Below, piece after piece: positions 1 through 8,173 of a stretch of DNA of 64,000 nucleotides. The notes under the pieces were generated by a model. The model did no database searches. It was not told the DNA's origin and worked only from the letters and a program-made list of their open reading frames with translations. Origin of the DNA: Gammaproteobacteria bacterium. GTDB taxonomy: Bacteria; Pseudomonadota; Gammaproteobacteria; UBA4575. Location of the stretch: positions 575,482 to 639,481 of the forward strand of contig JAJDYY010000008.1 of assembly GCA_022824965.1 (NCBI GenBank), read 5' to 3'. The stretch's first letter is position 1; each line of letters opens with the position of its first letter. The translations under genes and the position numbers were made by a program.

Positions 1-204
1 TGATCCACCGCATCCTGCCAGCATCCAGCAATTTTTGAGCACGTGTAGGCCTGCCCCATTGGCCCCGAAGAATCTGTGCAAGGCCGCCGCCAGTCACCAA
101 GACCGCTGCCGTTTTCCTGCCGACCTGCCCATGATGCGCCAGGAAATAAGTTTACCTGGATGTTGTCAGGTCCTGATTGGTTGACGACCATTCCGGGAAA
201 GCCC

Positions 205-1668
205 ATGCTTCCAAGGATGAAATCTTTTGTCACGTGCTTGATCCTTTCAGCATGGCTACTCTTTCCAGGATGTGCCACCAACCCGGTCACGGGCAAACAG
301 GATCTGGTGCTGATGACCGAAGATCAGGAGATCAGCTTGGGCCGACAGGCACACCAGGAAATGATGCGGCAATACCGCCCCTACAATGATCCTGAACTGC
401 AAGACTATGTTGAAGAGATTGTTCGGGAACTCTCGCAACAAAGCCACCGCAAAGACCTGATATTTCATGTGACGGTTCTGGACAGCCCCCAGATCAACGC
501 CTTCGCGTTGCCAGGAGGCTACATATACATTACACGCGGCATCATGGCCTACATGAATTCAGAAGCCGAGTTGGCGGGTGTGCTGGGCCATGAAATCGGC
601 CACGTCACGGCACGACACGGAGTCCGCCAGCAAAGTGCCGGAACATTGACCGATTTACTGGGTACAGGCATCGAGGTCCTGACAGGAAGCCAAATCGCAT
701 CACAGGCTGCAGGGATCGGGAGTGTCGCCCTGATCCGTGGTTACGGGCGCAAACACGAACTGGAAGCGGACCGCCTGGGTGCCGAGTACCTGGCCCGTAC
801 CGGCTATGACCCCGAGGAGATGATCAGCGTTCTGGGCATCCTTAAATCCCAGGAAGAGTTTGAAAGGAACCTGGCTGAACAAGAAGGACGAGAACCCAAC
901 GTGTATCACGGTATCTTTGCAACCCACCCGGATAACGACTCGCGTCTTCACGAGGTGGTACAGGCAGCACACAAATACAAGTCACCAGTCGCACGCAAGG
1001 TCAATCGCGAGAAATTCCTGCGCCACATCGAGGGGCTTACAGTCGGTCCTGCTGAAAGCGACGGTATATTGCGAGGCAAAAAATTCTATCATGGCGACCT
1101 AGACCTCTTTATTGAGTTTCCCGAAGGCTGGAAAGTGGAAAACCTGCCCAGTCGCCTGGTGGCAAGTCCTGCAGACAGGGATCTGCAGCTGGTGATCACC
1201 GCAGAGGACCTGAACAGGTACCTGACTCCCAGAGAATTTTTAACCCGGAAAATCCGAGGGCGGCTCCACCAGGGTCAAGACATACAGACTGCTGATTTTA
1301 CAGGATACACAGGGTATACCGCCCTGAACATCAAGGGTGTGTCCAGGCCGGGACGTGTTGCTGCGGTGATCCAGGATACACGCGTCTACACGATTATGGC
1401 CGTCAGCAAAGACCAGAGCGCCCTGGATCGCCATGACAGTGCAGTGCTCAACACGGTTCGAAGCATGCGAAACCTCAAGGGAGGTGAAAAAAAATTGGCC
1501 GAGTCCCAGCGCATCCGGCTGATTCGTGCAAAGCCAGGCGACACTTTCGCTTCCCTGGCAAAACAGTCGACTCTTCCAAATCATCCCGCAGAGCGCTTGC
1601 GTCTGATCAACGGCATGTATCCCGAGGGCGAACCCAAACCCGGCCAATGGATCAAAATTGTCCAGTGA
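205..1668 (+). CDS. M48 family metalloprotease, LysM-like C-terminus (lipoprotein)
   Basis: Zinc-dependent peptidase of the outer-membrane quality-control type (relatives BepA and LoiP act in the periplasm on misassembled outer-membrane proteins). From the ATG at 205 the product is 487 aa. It opens with a lipoprotein signal ending LLFPGC, so Cys23 is the likely lipidated residue. The zinc motif HEIGH lies at residues 129-133, and the downstream KHELEAD segment supplies the third ligand Glu. BepA's TPR repeats are absent; instead the last ~50 residues (from IRLIRAKPGDTF to the end) resemble a LysM peptidoglycan-binding unit. An in-frame ATG further upstream (position 76) would add 43 residues that do not look like a signal sequence, so it is not used. 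ATG 217 is an alternative. It is followed by the exonuclease gene on the same strand. Family call is firm; substrate unknown. Confidence 0.9.
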   Translation: MLPRMKSFVTCLILSAWLLFPGCATNPVTGKQDLVLMTEDQEISLGRQAHQEMMRQYRPYNDPELQDYVEEIVRELSQQSHRKDLIFHVTVLDSPQINAFALPGGYIYITRGIMAYMNSEAELAGVLGHEIGHVTARHGVRQQSAGTLTDLLGTGIEVLTGSQIASQAAGIGSVALIRGYGRKHELEADRLGAEYLARTGYDPEEMISVLGILKSQEEFERNLAEQEGREPNVYHGIFATHPDNDSRLHEVVQAAHKYKSPVARKVNREKFLRHIEGLTVGPAESDGILRGKKFYHGDLDLFIEFPEGWKVENLPSRLVASPADRDLQLVITAEDLNRYLTPREFLTRKIRGRLHQGQDIQTADFTGYTGYTALNIKGVSRPGRVAAVIQDTRVYTIMAVSKDQSALDRHDSAVLNTVRSMRNLKGGEKKLAESQRIRLIRAKPGDTFASLAKQSTLPNHPAERLRLINGMYPEGEPKPGQWIKIVQ

Positions 1669-1714
1669 ACGTATCGTGCATGCCTCTTCCTGCTGACTTC
1701 CCCCGGTCTCACCC

Positions 1715-2605
1715 ATGACATCCGACAAGGTCTACCTCATCGATTCCAGTATCTACGTGTTTCGCGCTTGGTTCACCGTCCCGGATCATATCGTGAACCC
1801 GGACAATGAGCCTGTAAACGCCGTGTATGGCTTCGTCGACTTCGTACACCAGTTTCTGAAACAAACCCAAGCGAAGTACATCGCCTTTGCCTTCGACGAC
1901 AGCCTCAGCACCTCCTTTCGCAACCGGCTGTATCCTGAATACAAGGCCAACCGAGAACCTGCCCCCCAAGAGCTCAAACGGCAGTTTGGCTACTGTCGGG
2001 AACTTTTGCAGGCCTCCGGGTTGTTCGAGACTGCACAACCCCAGTATGAAGCGGATGACATCATAGGCACGCTGGCGAGACAAATGCGTGAGCGTGGGCA
2101 TCCGATCACCATAGTGACCTCGGACAAGGATCTGGCTCAGCTTATTTTTGAAGACGATATTCTATGGAATTTTGCCAAGGGCCAGCGACACTCCATCCCC
2201 CAAATCAGAAAACAGTTTGGTGTCTATCCCAGCCAGATCGCCGACCAACTCGCCATCGCAGGTGACAAGACGGATAACATCGAGGGCGCGCCCGGCATTG
2301 GTATGGCTACTGCGGCCAAGCTGCTGAACCAGTTTCCAAGCCTCGAAGATTTGCTCGACAACTGTGCAAAAATCAGCTCGATGAACATTCGTGGAGCCAA
2401 GCGTATCCAGGGTTTGATCGAGAATCACCAAGAGCATCTGTTGCTGTATAAAAAGCTGACAACGATTTTTTGCGATATCGATTTCTCCGATGAGATCAGC
2501 CTGGAGAGGAAACCTCCTGACTTTCCCGCCCTTGAAATGCTGTTTGACAAATTCGGGTTCAGCAAATATCGACGTGAGCGATGGTTGAGTGTCCTTGGAG
2601 CCTGA
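1715..2605 (+). CDS. Free-standing 5'-3' exonuclease (PolA N-terminal/FEN family)
   Basis: The 296-aa protein matches only the 5' nuclease domain of DNA polymerase I (XRN/Xni-type flap nuclease) and has no polymerase part. All acidic metal-binding motifs are visible: VYLIDSS at the N-terminus, FAFDDS, YEADDIIGTLARQ, VTSDKDLAQ and AGDKTDN, followed by the helix-hairpin-helix-like GAPGIGMATAAKLL. It should cleave 5' flaps or RNA primers. A complete polA with its own 5' nuclease lies at about 30-32.7 kb, so this is a second, presumably auxiliary activity, as exo/xni is in enterobacteria. Its 3' end overlaps the next gene by 17 bases, suggesting translational coupling. Family assignment is strong; biological role is inferred. 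Confidence 0.9.
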   Translation: MTSDKVYLIDSSIYVFRAWFTVPDHIVNPDNEPVNAVYGFVDFVHQFLKQTQAKYIAFAFDDSLSTSFRNRLYPEYKANREPAPQELKRQFGYCRELLQASGLFETAQPQYEADDIIGTLARQMRERGHPITIVTSDKDLAQLIFEDDILWNFAKGQRHSIPQIRKQFGVYPSQIADQLAIAGDKTDNIEGAPGIGMATAAKLLNQFPSLEDLLDNCAKISSMNIRGAKRIQGLIENHQEHLLLYKKLTTIFCDIDFSDEISLERKPPDFPALEMLFDKFGFSKYRRERWLSVLGA

Positions 2606-3497
2606 AGCGGCAAGCTCATACATCGACCTGAAGTTGCTGGAAGCGCAACTGAGCCGGAAAATCGCGGGTCCCCTGCACATTGAAAAAATCTCCCCGGTTG
2701 CGGGCGGTGACATCAGTAAAGCCTTCAAGGTCCAGTGCAAGCTCAAACCCTTTTTCTTCAAGCTTCATCGTCAAAGCATGTATCCCATGCTGCAAAGCGA
2801 AGCACGAAATCTGGAGGCTCTGGCCAAGACGAAGACCTTGCGTATTCCGTTGCCTATAGCACATGGACTGATCGGCACCCACTGTTATCTGTTGCTGGAA
2901 TTTCTGGACCTTCATCGATGTGGGCCCGGTGCGGCCTTGGGCAGTCAGCTAGCCCGCCTACACCAACATACGGAAAACTACTGTGGCTGGTTCGAGGACA
3001 ACTGGATCGGCACGACTTCTCAGCCGAATACGAAGTGCACGGACTGGGTTTCATTCTGGCGCCATCGACGACTTGCACACCAGCTGAGTCTGGCGAAGGA
3101 CAACGGTGCCCCGCACACATTGCTTGAACATGGTGAACACCTACTGTGTGACATGGACGGATTGTTTGCGAATTACTCACCTGAATCGAGCCTGCTGCAT
3201 GGAGATCTTTGGTCGGGGAATTTTGCCTTCGATGCAAAGGCAAGGCCGGTAGTATATGACCCGGCTTGCTACTACGGAGATCGGGAAACCGATCTCGCCA
3301 TGACTGAGTTATTTGGTGGTTTCAGTCAAGAATTTTACAGCGCCTACATGGAGGCGCTTCCGCTGGATGAGGGCTATCGGATACGCAAGGATTTCTACAA
3401 TCTTTATCACGTCTTGAACCATTTCAATTTGTTTGGCGGCAGTTATGCCAGGCAGGCCGAGCAAACCTGTCTGAAGGTACTCAGCGAGCTCAGGTAG
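2589..3497 (+). CDS. Fructosamine kinase family protein
   Basis: 302-aa phosphotransferase of the fructosamine-3-kinase/aminoglycoside-kinase fold. Members phosphorylate ketosamines on glycated proteins, which destabilises the adduct, or phosphorylate small metabolites. Visible features are the nucleotide loop VAGGDISKAFKV, the lysine-bearing strand FFFKLHR, the Brenner motif LLHGDLWSGNFAFD and the metal-binding VVYDPACYYGDRETDLAM. Start is GTG at 2589, inside the end of the exonuclease gene (17-base overlap). The overlap suggests co-expression, but no functional link between repair nuclease and ketosamine kinase is known to me. Ends 20 bases before the convergent hemH stop. Confidence 0.9.
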   Translation: MSLEPEAASSYIDLKLLEAQLSRKIAGPLHIEKISPVAGGDISKAFKVQCKLKPFFFKLHRQSMYPMLQSEARNLEALAKTKTLRIPLPIAHGLIGTHCYLLLEFLDLHRCGPGAALGSQLARLHQHTENYCGWFEDNWIGTTSQPNTKCTDWVSFWRHRRLAHQLSLAKDNGAPHTLLEHGEHLLCDMDGLFANYSPESSLLHGDLWSGNFAFDAKARPVVYDPACYYGDRETDLAMTELFGGFSQEFYSAYMEALPLDEGYRIRKDFYNLYHVLNHFNLFGGSYARQAEQTCLKVLSELR

Positions 3498-3517
3498 CCA
3501 GTCGTCAGAATATCCCG

Positions 3518-4621
3518 TTATTGTTTTGCACCCAGATGCAATGCGCGCTGGCGGACGGATTCCCGTTCTTCGGGTGACTTGGGTCTCTGGGTGCATTCTG
3601 GCCAACCCTGTATATGCCGGGAGATGATCTGCACCAGGGCTTGAATGTGTGAGTGTGTGTCATTCAGGGCTGGAATGTAGTTGAAAGACTTTCCTCCACT
3701 GCTCAGAAATATTTCATGATTCTGCATGTCGATTTCTTCCAGGGTCTCGATGCAGTCAGCTGAGAATCCGGGACAAAATACATCAACCGACTCGATCCCT
3801 TCTGAAGGCAGTTTTTTCAGGGTTTTGTCAGTGTAGGGCTGCAGCCATTCCGTCATGCCGAACCGCGATTGAAATGTAAGCATCCAGTCGCTGTTGCCCA
3901 AGTCCAACTGCTCTGCAATCAATCGTGCCGTTTGATGGCATTCACAGTGATAGGGGTCTCCCTGCAGGAGACTGCGCTTTGGCAGCCCGTGAAAGGAAAA
4001 CAGCAACTTTTGGCTGCGCGGGTGATTCTCCCAGTGCGAACTGATCCGTTCTGCACAGGCGCGGATATATTCGGGTTCAGCGCCATAGCAGTTGATCATG
4101 CGCACTTCCGGAATCCACCTCAACCGCTCAAACTGTTTCGCCAGCTCGTCAAATGTAGAGGCTGCGGTACTGGCGGAATACTGTGGGTACATAGGAAACA
4201 CCAGTATGCGACGCGCATTGTTCTCCTGCAGAACCTGCAAGGCAGATGCTATCGAAGGCTGCCCGTAACGCATGGCGAGGACCACCTTTACCCTGCCGGC
4301 ACAGGACTCCTGCAAAGCCGCCTGCAATGCAGATTCTTGCTTCTTGCCGATGACCAAGAGCGGCGAGCCTTCTTCAGTCCAGATTTTGACATAGGACTCG
4401 ACTTTTTTTCGTGGTCGCAACTGTAATATTGCTGTATGCAGTATCAACCACCACAGGATCCTGGGCATTTCAACCACCCTCGGGTCCCATAGAAATTCTG
4501 CAAGAAATTTCCTGATCGCGCGGATTGTCGGTGCGTCCGGCGTGCCTAGGTTGACTATCAGTACGCCGAGGCAGGTGTCGTCCCCGTGGACATAATCCTT
4601 TTTGCCTTTGTATTTCGACAT
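3518..4621 (-). CDS. hemH: Ferrochelatase
   Basis: Final step of haem synthesis: insertion of Fe2+ into protoporphyrin IX at the inner membrane. From the ATG at 4621 the protein is 367 aa, typical for the family; a further in-frame start at 4669 would add 16 non-conserved residues. Diagnostic segments are GVLIVNLGTPDAP at the N-terminus, LLFSFHGLPKRSLLQGDPY with the metal-binding His, and FCPGFSADCIETLEEI with the catalytic Glu. Convergent with the kinase gene. Haem made here feeds the cytochromes encoded at 19.8-27 kb; hemC and hemD lie 48 kb away. Confidence 0.97.
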   Translation of the reverse strand: MSKYKGKKDYVHGDDTCLGVLIVNLGTPDAPTIRAIRKFLAEFLWDPRVVEMPRILWWLILHTAILQLRPRKKVESYVKIWTEEGSPLLVIGKKQESALQAALQESCAGRVKVVLAMRYGQPSIASALQVLQENNARRILVFPMYPQYSASTAASTFDELAKQFERLRWIPEVRMINCYGAEPEYIRACAERISSHWENHPRSQKLLFSFHGLPKRSLLQGDPYHCECHQTARLIAEQLDLGNSDWMLTFQSRFGMTEWLQPYTDKTLKKLPSEGIESVDVFCPGFSADCIETLEEIDMQNHEIFLSSGGKSFNYIPALNDTHSHIQALVQIISRHIQGWPECTQRPKSPEERESVRQRALHLGAKQ

Positions 4622-4736
4622 CACTGTGAACTGCTTAACTTCACCTGCAATGAATCCCGGCCATACCACGGAGAAGAAAGTGGCTTGTCGACCTGGACAG
4701 CCGACATGATTTTAGCTCTTCCCAGGCTGCAGCCAA

Positions 4737-5366
4737 TTATGCCAGCTTGTTGAAACGTTTATGCAAAGGGCTGGTGCGAGGGAAATGCGCCAATAAAAAT
4801 TTCATCTGGTCAGCAAGTACACGATGTCCCTGCAGAAAAATGTACTCCGCATGGGTAGGAGTGAAGGGAATTGCAAGTAACTGCATGTTGGCCTGCTCGG
4901 GCGTTTGCCCGGCCTTGTGATTATTGCAGCGTTTGCAGGCCGTGACGACATTGTTCCAGTCATCGTAACCACCTTGGCTCAGGGGGCGCACATGATCTCT
5001 TGACAGGTCACGTCGAGTGAATTGCTGTCCACAGTACATGCACATGTTGGCATCTCGTTTGAATAGTGCACGATTGTTCAGGGGAGGGATGTAGCTGTCA
5101 CGCAAGGAGCGGTTGCTGCCCTGCGTGGCGATGATGGAATGGACCTCGATTTGACTGCGAAGGCCACTGCGCGCATTGATACCACCTCGCACCACATACA
5201 GGCGTTCTCCACATGTATAGGCGACCTGCTCAATATGATACAGGCGTACTGCATCTTGATAATTCACCCATTCCATGGGCATGCCCGAGACATCCGTGCG
5301 CAGTATTTGTAGGTTGAAGTTGTTCACTGGTTTACAGCAGCCACTCTCAACGAGGCCAGAACCCAC
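4737..5366 (-). CDS. HNH endonuclease family protein
   Basis: 209-aa protein with a typical HNH nuclease core in its second half: the zinc pair MCMYCGQQF, the motif DLSRDHVRPLSQGG (catalytic His and structural segment), then WNNVVTACKRCNNHKAG with the second CxxC. The N-terminal ~90 residues (from PMEWVNYQDAVRLYHIEQVAY) match the bacterial HNH group often annotated as chromosomal housekeeping-type nucleases rather than toxins or intron enzymes. Start is GTG at 5366; ATG at 5282 (MPMEWVNY) is a credible shorter alternative because conservation seems to begin there. It stands alone, with no methylase, immunity gene or intron signs next to it. Function unknown beyond nuclease. Confidence 0.85.
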   Translation of the reverse strand: MGSGLVESGCCKPVNNFNLQILRTDVSGMPMEWVNYQDAVRLYHIEQVAYTCGERLYVVRGGINARSGLRSQIEVHSIIATQGSNRSLRDSYIPPLNNRALFKRDANMCMYCGQQFTRRDLSRDHVRPLSQGGYDDWNNVVTACKRCNNHKAGQTPEQANMQLLAIPFTPTHAEYIFLQGHRVLADQMKFLLAHFPRTSPLHKRFNKLA

Positions 5367-5505
5367 CTTGCCGCACTAGTAAAATTAGAGCATGTGAATA
5401 CTACACTATTTCTACACCTGCCATGACCTCCCATCCTCCCGACAGACCGACAACGCCTGTACATGCATGTGCTATGAAAGGGATATCCCTCAATATTGAT
5501 GTGGT

Positions 5506-5514
5506 TTATGCACA
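5506..5514 (+). promoter_or_regulatory. DnaA box (TTATGCACA)
   Basis: Exact match to the DnaA consensus TTATNCACA in the HNH-priA gap. Sequence match only; binding is inferred. Confidence 0.4.
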
Positions 5515-5666
5515 TTTGGCGCTAAGCATGCCACGTTCGCTGAACGGATTGCTGGAATCTGAGTATCCCTGCAGATCATTGATTTTAAAGGGTTAATTTG
5601 ATGATTTTCGAGAATTTCAATACCGCCAAGGCAGACAGGTGTGGCACGGATGCTCAATACAGCGTT

Positions 5667-5675
5667 TTATCCACA
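5667..5675 (+). promoter_or_regulatory. DnaA box (TTATCCACA)
   Basis: Exact match to the strongest DnaA box form TTATCCACA, same orientation as the box at 5506 and about 90 bases upstream of the priA start. Could serve DnaA-dependent control of priA or local replication functions; inferred. Confidence 0.5.
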
Positions 5676-5763
5676 GCACGCCAAGTGAAACAGGGAAGCC
5701 TTGATTTGCGCTGGACGAGGCCCCAACAGTCGCTAAAGTGCCTTGGTAGACTATAGCTTCATC

Positions 5764-7968
5764 ATGCCAACACCTCCTGTTTTAAAAATTGCACTGCCCG
5801 TGCCACTGTACCAGCACTTCGAGTACAGACCTCCTCAAGGTGTTGACTTCGACCGCATCCAGACGGGGGTACGTGTTCGTGTACCTTTCGGCCGGCGAAT
5901 ACTCACTGGCATCGTTGTGGAGAAGTGTCCCGGCTCTTCTCTTGCGCCTGACAAGCTCAAGACAGTTCTGGAAATTCTGGATACCAAGCCTGTATTTGAT
6001 CCCGCGTTGAAAAAATTGCTGTTCTGGGTTGCACGGTATTACCAGCAGCCTCCGGGTGAAGTGCTCAATGCGGCCCTTCCCAAGGTATTGCGCAAACAGA
6101 GACAAATCAGCACTGACTCCAATGCCATCTACCGGGCCTGCACAAAAAATTCCGTCGAGCAACTGTTGCACAGGGCGCCGAGGCAACGCCAGGTATTCGA
6201 GCTGATCAGGGCCCACCCTGCAGGCCTCACCGCAGATGAAATTGCTGCAAAGATCAGTCACTGGCGCCCATTTGTCCGCACCTTGATTGCCAAAAATCTT
6301 GTCCAGAAAATCACGGACAGAGAAGTCTCGATCAAAGCCCCTCGTGCCGTTGCAGAATCCCTGACCCTCAATCAGGAACAACGTCATGCCTATGAGCAGA
6401 TCCACCGAAAAATCGATCAATTCGGTGTCCACCTGCTGGCAGGCGTGACTGGCAGCGGCAAGACCGAGGTGTATCTCGCGCTGGCGCAGGATGTTATCGG
6501 GCGTGGCAAGCAGGTGCTTGTGCTTGTACCTGAGATCGGACTGACGCCACAGTTGGTACAGCGGATCGAAACCAGGCTGAATGTACCGGTCGCACTGATG
6601 CACTCTGACTTAAGTGCTGGCGAAGGAGCTCAGACGTGGCTGCAGGCCAGCACAGGCCAGGTGAGCATCGTGGTCGGTACCCGCTCGGCTATTTTCTTGC
6701 CTTTCCGGAATCTTGGCCTGATCGTCGTCGATGAGGAGCATGACCTGTCCTTCAAACAACAGGAAGGCATTCTATACAGCGCGCGTGATGTTGCAGTTTA
6801 TCGGGCCAAACAGCTTTCCGTCCCCATCGTTCTAGGCAGTGCGACACCTTCTTTGGAAAGCCAGCACAATGTCCGTCTGGGTCATTATCAAAATGTCACT
6901 TTGAGCAAACGCGCAAAACTGGCCAAGATTCCCAAGGTGAAGCTGATCGACCTGCGTTCCAAGCAAGTCAAAGATGGCCTGTCGAGTGAACTGTTACAGG
7001 CCATAGAAGCCGAACTCAAGCAAAAACACCAAATCCTGCTCTTTTTGAACCGGCGCGGTTTCGCTCCTGTTCTGCTCTGCCATGACTGTGCCTGGACTGC
7101 CGAGTGTGTGCGCTGCGACTCACACATGGTTTTTTACAAGGATCAGGACATCGTCAAGTGTCATCACTGCCTGAAACAGGAAAAGGCACCAACCAGATGT
7201 CCACAATGCGGTTCTGAAAATCTGATGTTCTTGGGCGAGGGGACACAACGAATCGAAAACCGTCTCAAGAAAATTTTCCCCGACACTGCCATGATCCGCA
7301 TCGACCGCGACAGCACACGCAAAAAACACACTCTGCAGGATAAGCTGGAAGAGGTTCGCCGGGGCAAGTATCAGATCATCATAGGCACACAGATGCTTGC
7401 CAAGGGACATGACTTTCCCAATGTAACTTTGGTAGGCATCCTGAATGTCGATCACGGATTATTAAGCAGCGACTTCCGCGCCTCAGAACGCTTGGCACAA
7501 TTAATCGTACAGGTGTCAGGCAGGGCAGGACGCTCTGAAAGTAGAGGCAGGGTATTGCTGCAAACCCATCAGCCCGAGCATCCCTTGCTCAACCGCTTAC
7601 TGATGCATGGCTATCAGGATTTTTCCAAAGAAGTCCTTTGGCAACGTGAACGCTGTGCGCTGCCGCCCTACTCCTTCATGTTGCTGGTGCGTGCCCGTGC
7701 CCATCAACAGAATTTGACCTATCAATTCTTGCGGGAAATCAAGTCTTTGATGCTGCCCTCAACTTCATCAGGTCTGAACCTGTTTGGGCCCATTCCTGCC
7801 AGCCTGGAACGCAAGGCCGGAATGTATCAGAGTCAGTTGGTGGTGATTGCAACGAGTAGAACGGCGATACAGGCGCAACTGCCCGATTGGGCCGCAATCA
7901 TGCAACAGCATCCGCTTTCAAAACGTGTGCGCTGGAACATCGAGGTGGACCCACTGGAAACCGGCTGA
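5764..7968 (+). CDS. priA: Primosomal protein N' (replication restart helicase)
   Basis: 3'-5' superfamily 2 helicase that reloads DnaB at stalled forks. Using ATG 5764 the product is 734 aa, as in E. coli. In order: N-terminal 3'-DNA-binding domain (IALPVPLYQHFEYRPP), winged helix, Walker A GVTGSGKTEVYL, Walker B VVDEEHDLSFKQQ, motif LGSATPSLES, then the eight-cysteine zinc region (CHDCAW, CVRCD, CHHCL, CPQCG) inserted between the helicase lobes, and motif VSGRAGR. A TTG seven codons upstream (5743) is possible but conservation starts at MPTPPVLK. The next genes are argS and a SPOR protein, the usual order in Pseudomonas-like genomes. The upstream gap carries two DnaA boxes. Confidence 0.97.
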   Translation: MPTPPVLKIALPVPLYQHFEYRPPQGVDFDRIQTGVRVRVPFGRRILTGIVVEKCPGSSLAPDKLKTVLEILDTKPVFDPALKKLLFWVARYYQQPPGEVLNAALPKVLRKQRQISTDSNAIYRACTKNSVEQLLHRAPRQRQVFELIRAHPAGLTADEIAAKISHWRPFVRTLIAKNLVQKITDREVSIKAPRAVAESLTLNQEQRHAYEQIHRKIDQFGVHLLAGVTGSGKTEVYLALAQDVIGRGKQVLVLVPEIGLTPQLVQRIETRLNVPVALMHSDLSAGEGAQTWLQASTGQVSIVVGTRSAIFLPFRNLGLIVVDEEHDLSFKQQEGILYSARDVAVYRAKQLSVPIVLGSATPSLESQHNVRLGHYQNVTLSKRAKLAKIPKVKLIDLRSKQVKDGLSSELLQAIEAELKQKHQILLFLNRRGFAPVLLCHDCAWTAECVRCDSHMVFYKDQDIVKCHHCLKQEKAPTRCPQCGSENLMFLGEGTQRIENRLKKIFPDTAMIRIDRDSTRKKHTLQDKLEEVRRGKYQIIIGTQMLAKGHDFPNVTLVGILNVDHGLLSSDFRASERLAQLIVQVSGRAGRSESRGRVLLQTHQPEHPLLNRLLMHGYQDFSKEVLWQRERCALPPYSFMLLVRARAHQQNLTYQFLREIKSLMLPSTSSGLNLFGPIPASLERKAGMYQSQLVVIATSRTAIQAQLPDWAAIMQQHPLSKRVRWNIEVDPLETG

Positions 7969-8173
7969 CCAACAACCTGTCCGACGACATGATTTCGTCG
8001 TGCTTCGACCTGAACCCGCATTCTCTTCGGCCCTGAAGCGACACCATTTGAAAGCCTGGTTTGATGTGCAGCCAGAGTCAAAAAATTGCCAAGCATCTAC
8101 CCTGTCAAATTCACGTACAGGATAGTTGCATTTGGGTACAATGCAGCCTGCCCCACAGGATTATCCTTTCTTC

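Larger units (their letters stand above)
5367..5763. other. Intergenic region between HNH gene and priA, with DnaA-box-like sites
   Basis: About 400 bases without a supported gene. It holds exact TTATNCACA matches at 5506-5514 (TTATGCACA) and 5667-5675 (TTATCCACA), an 8/9 match on the other strand at 5393-5401, and an AT-rich stretch at 5574-5630 starting with GATCATTGATTTT. It should also contain the promoters of the HNH gene and of priA, which I cannot place with confidence. Confidence 0.6.

Noticed and set aside
2162..2761. 199-codon minus-strand frame
   Set aside because: Antisense to the exonuclease and kinase genes, both with conserved motifs.
4737..5366. HNH nuclease as part of a defence or mobile element
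   Set aside because: No methylase, integrase, repeats or toxin-immunity partner nearby, and composition matches the surroundings.
5782..6603. 273-codon minus-strand frame
   Set aside because: Shadow of priA, whose helicase motifs are complete on the plus strand.
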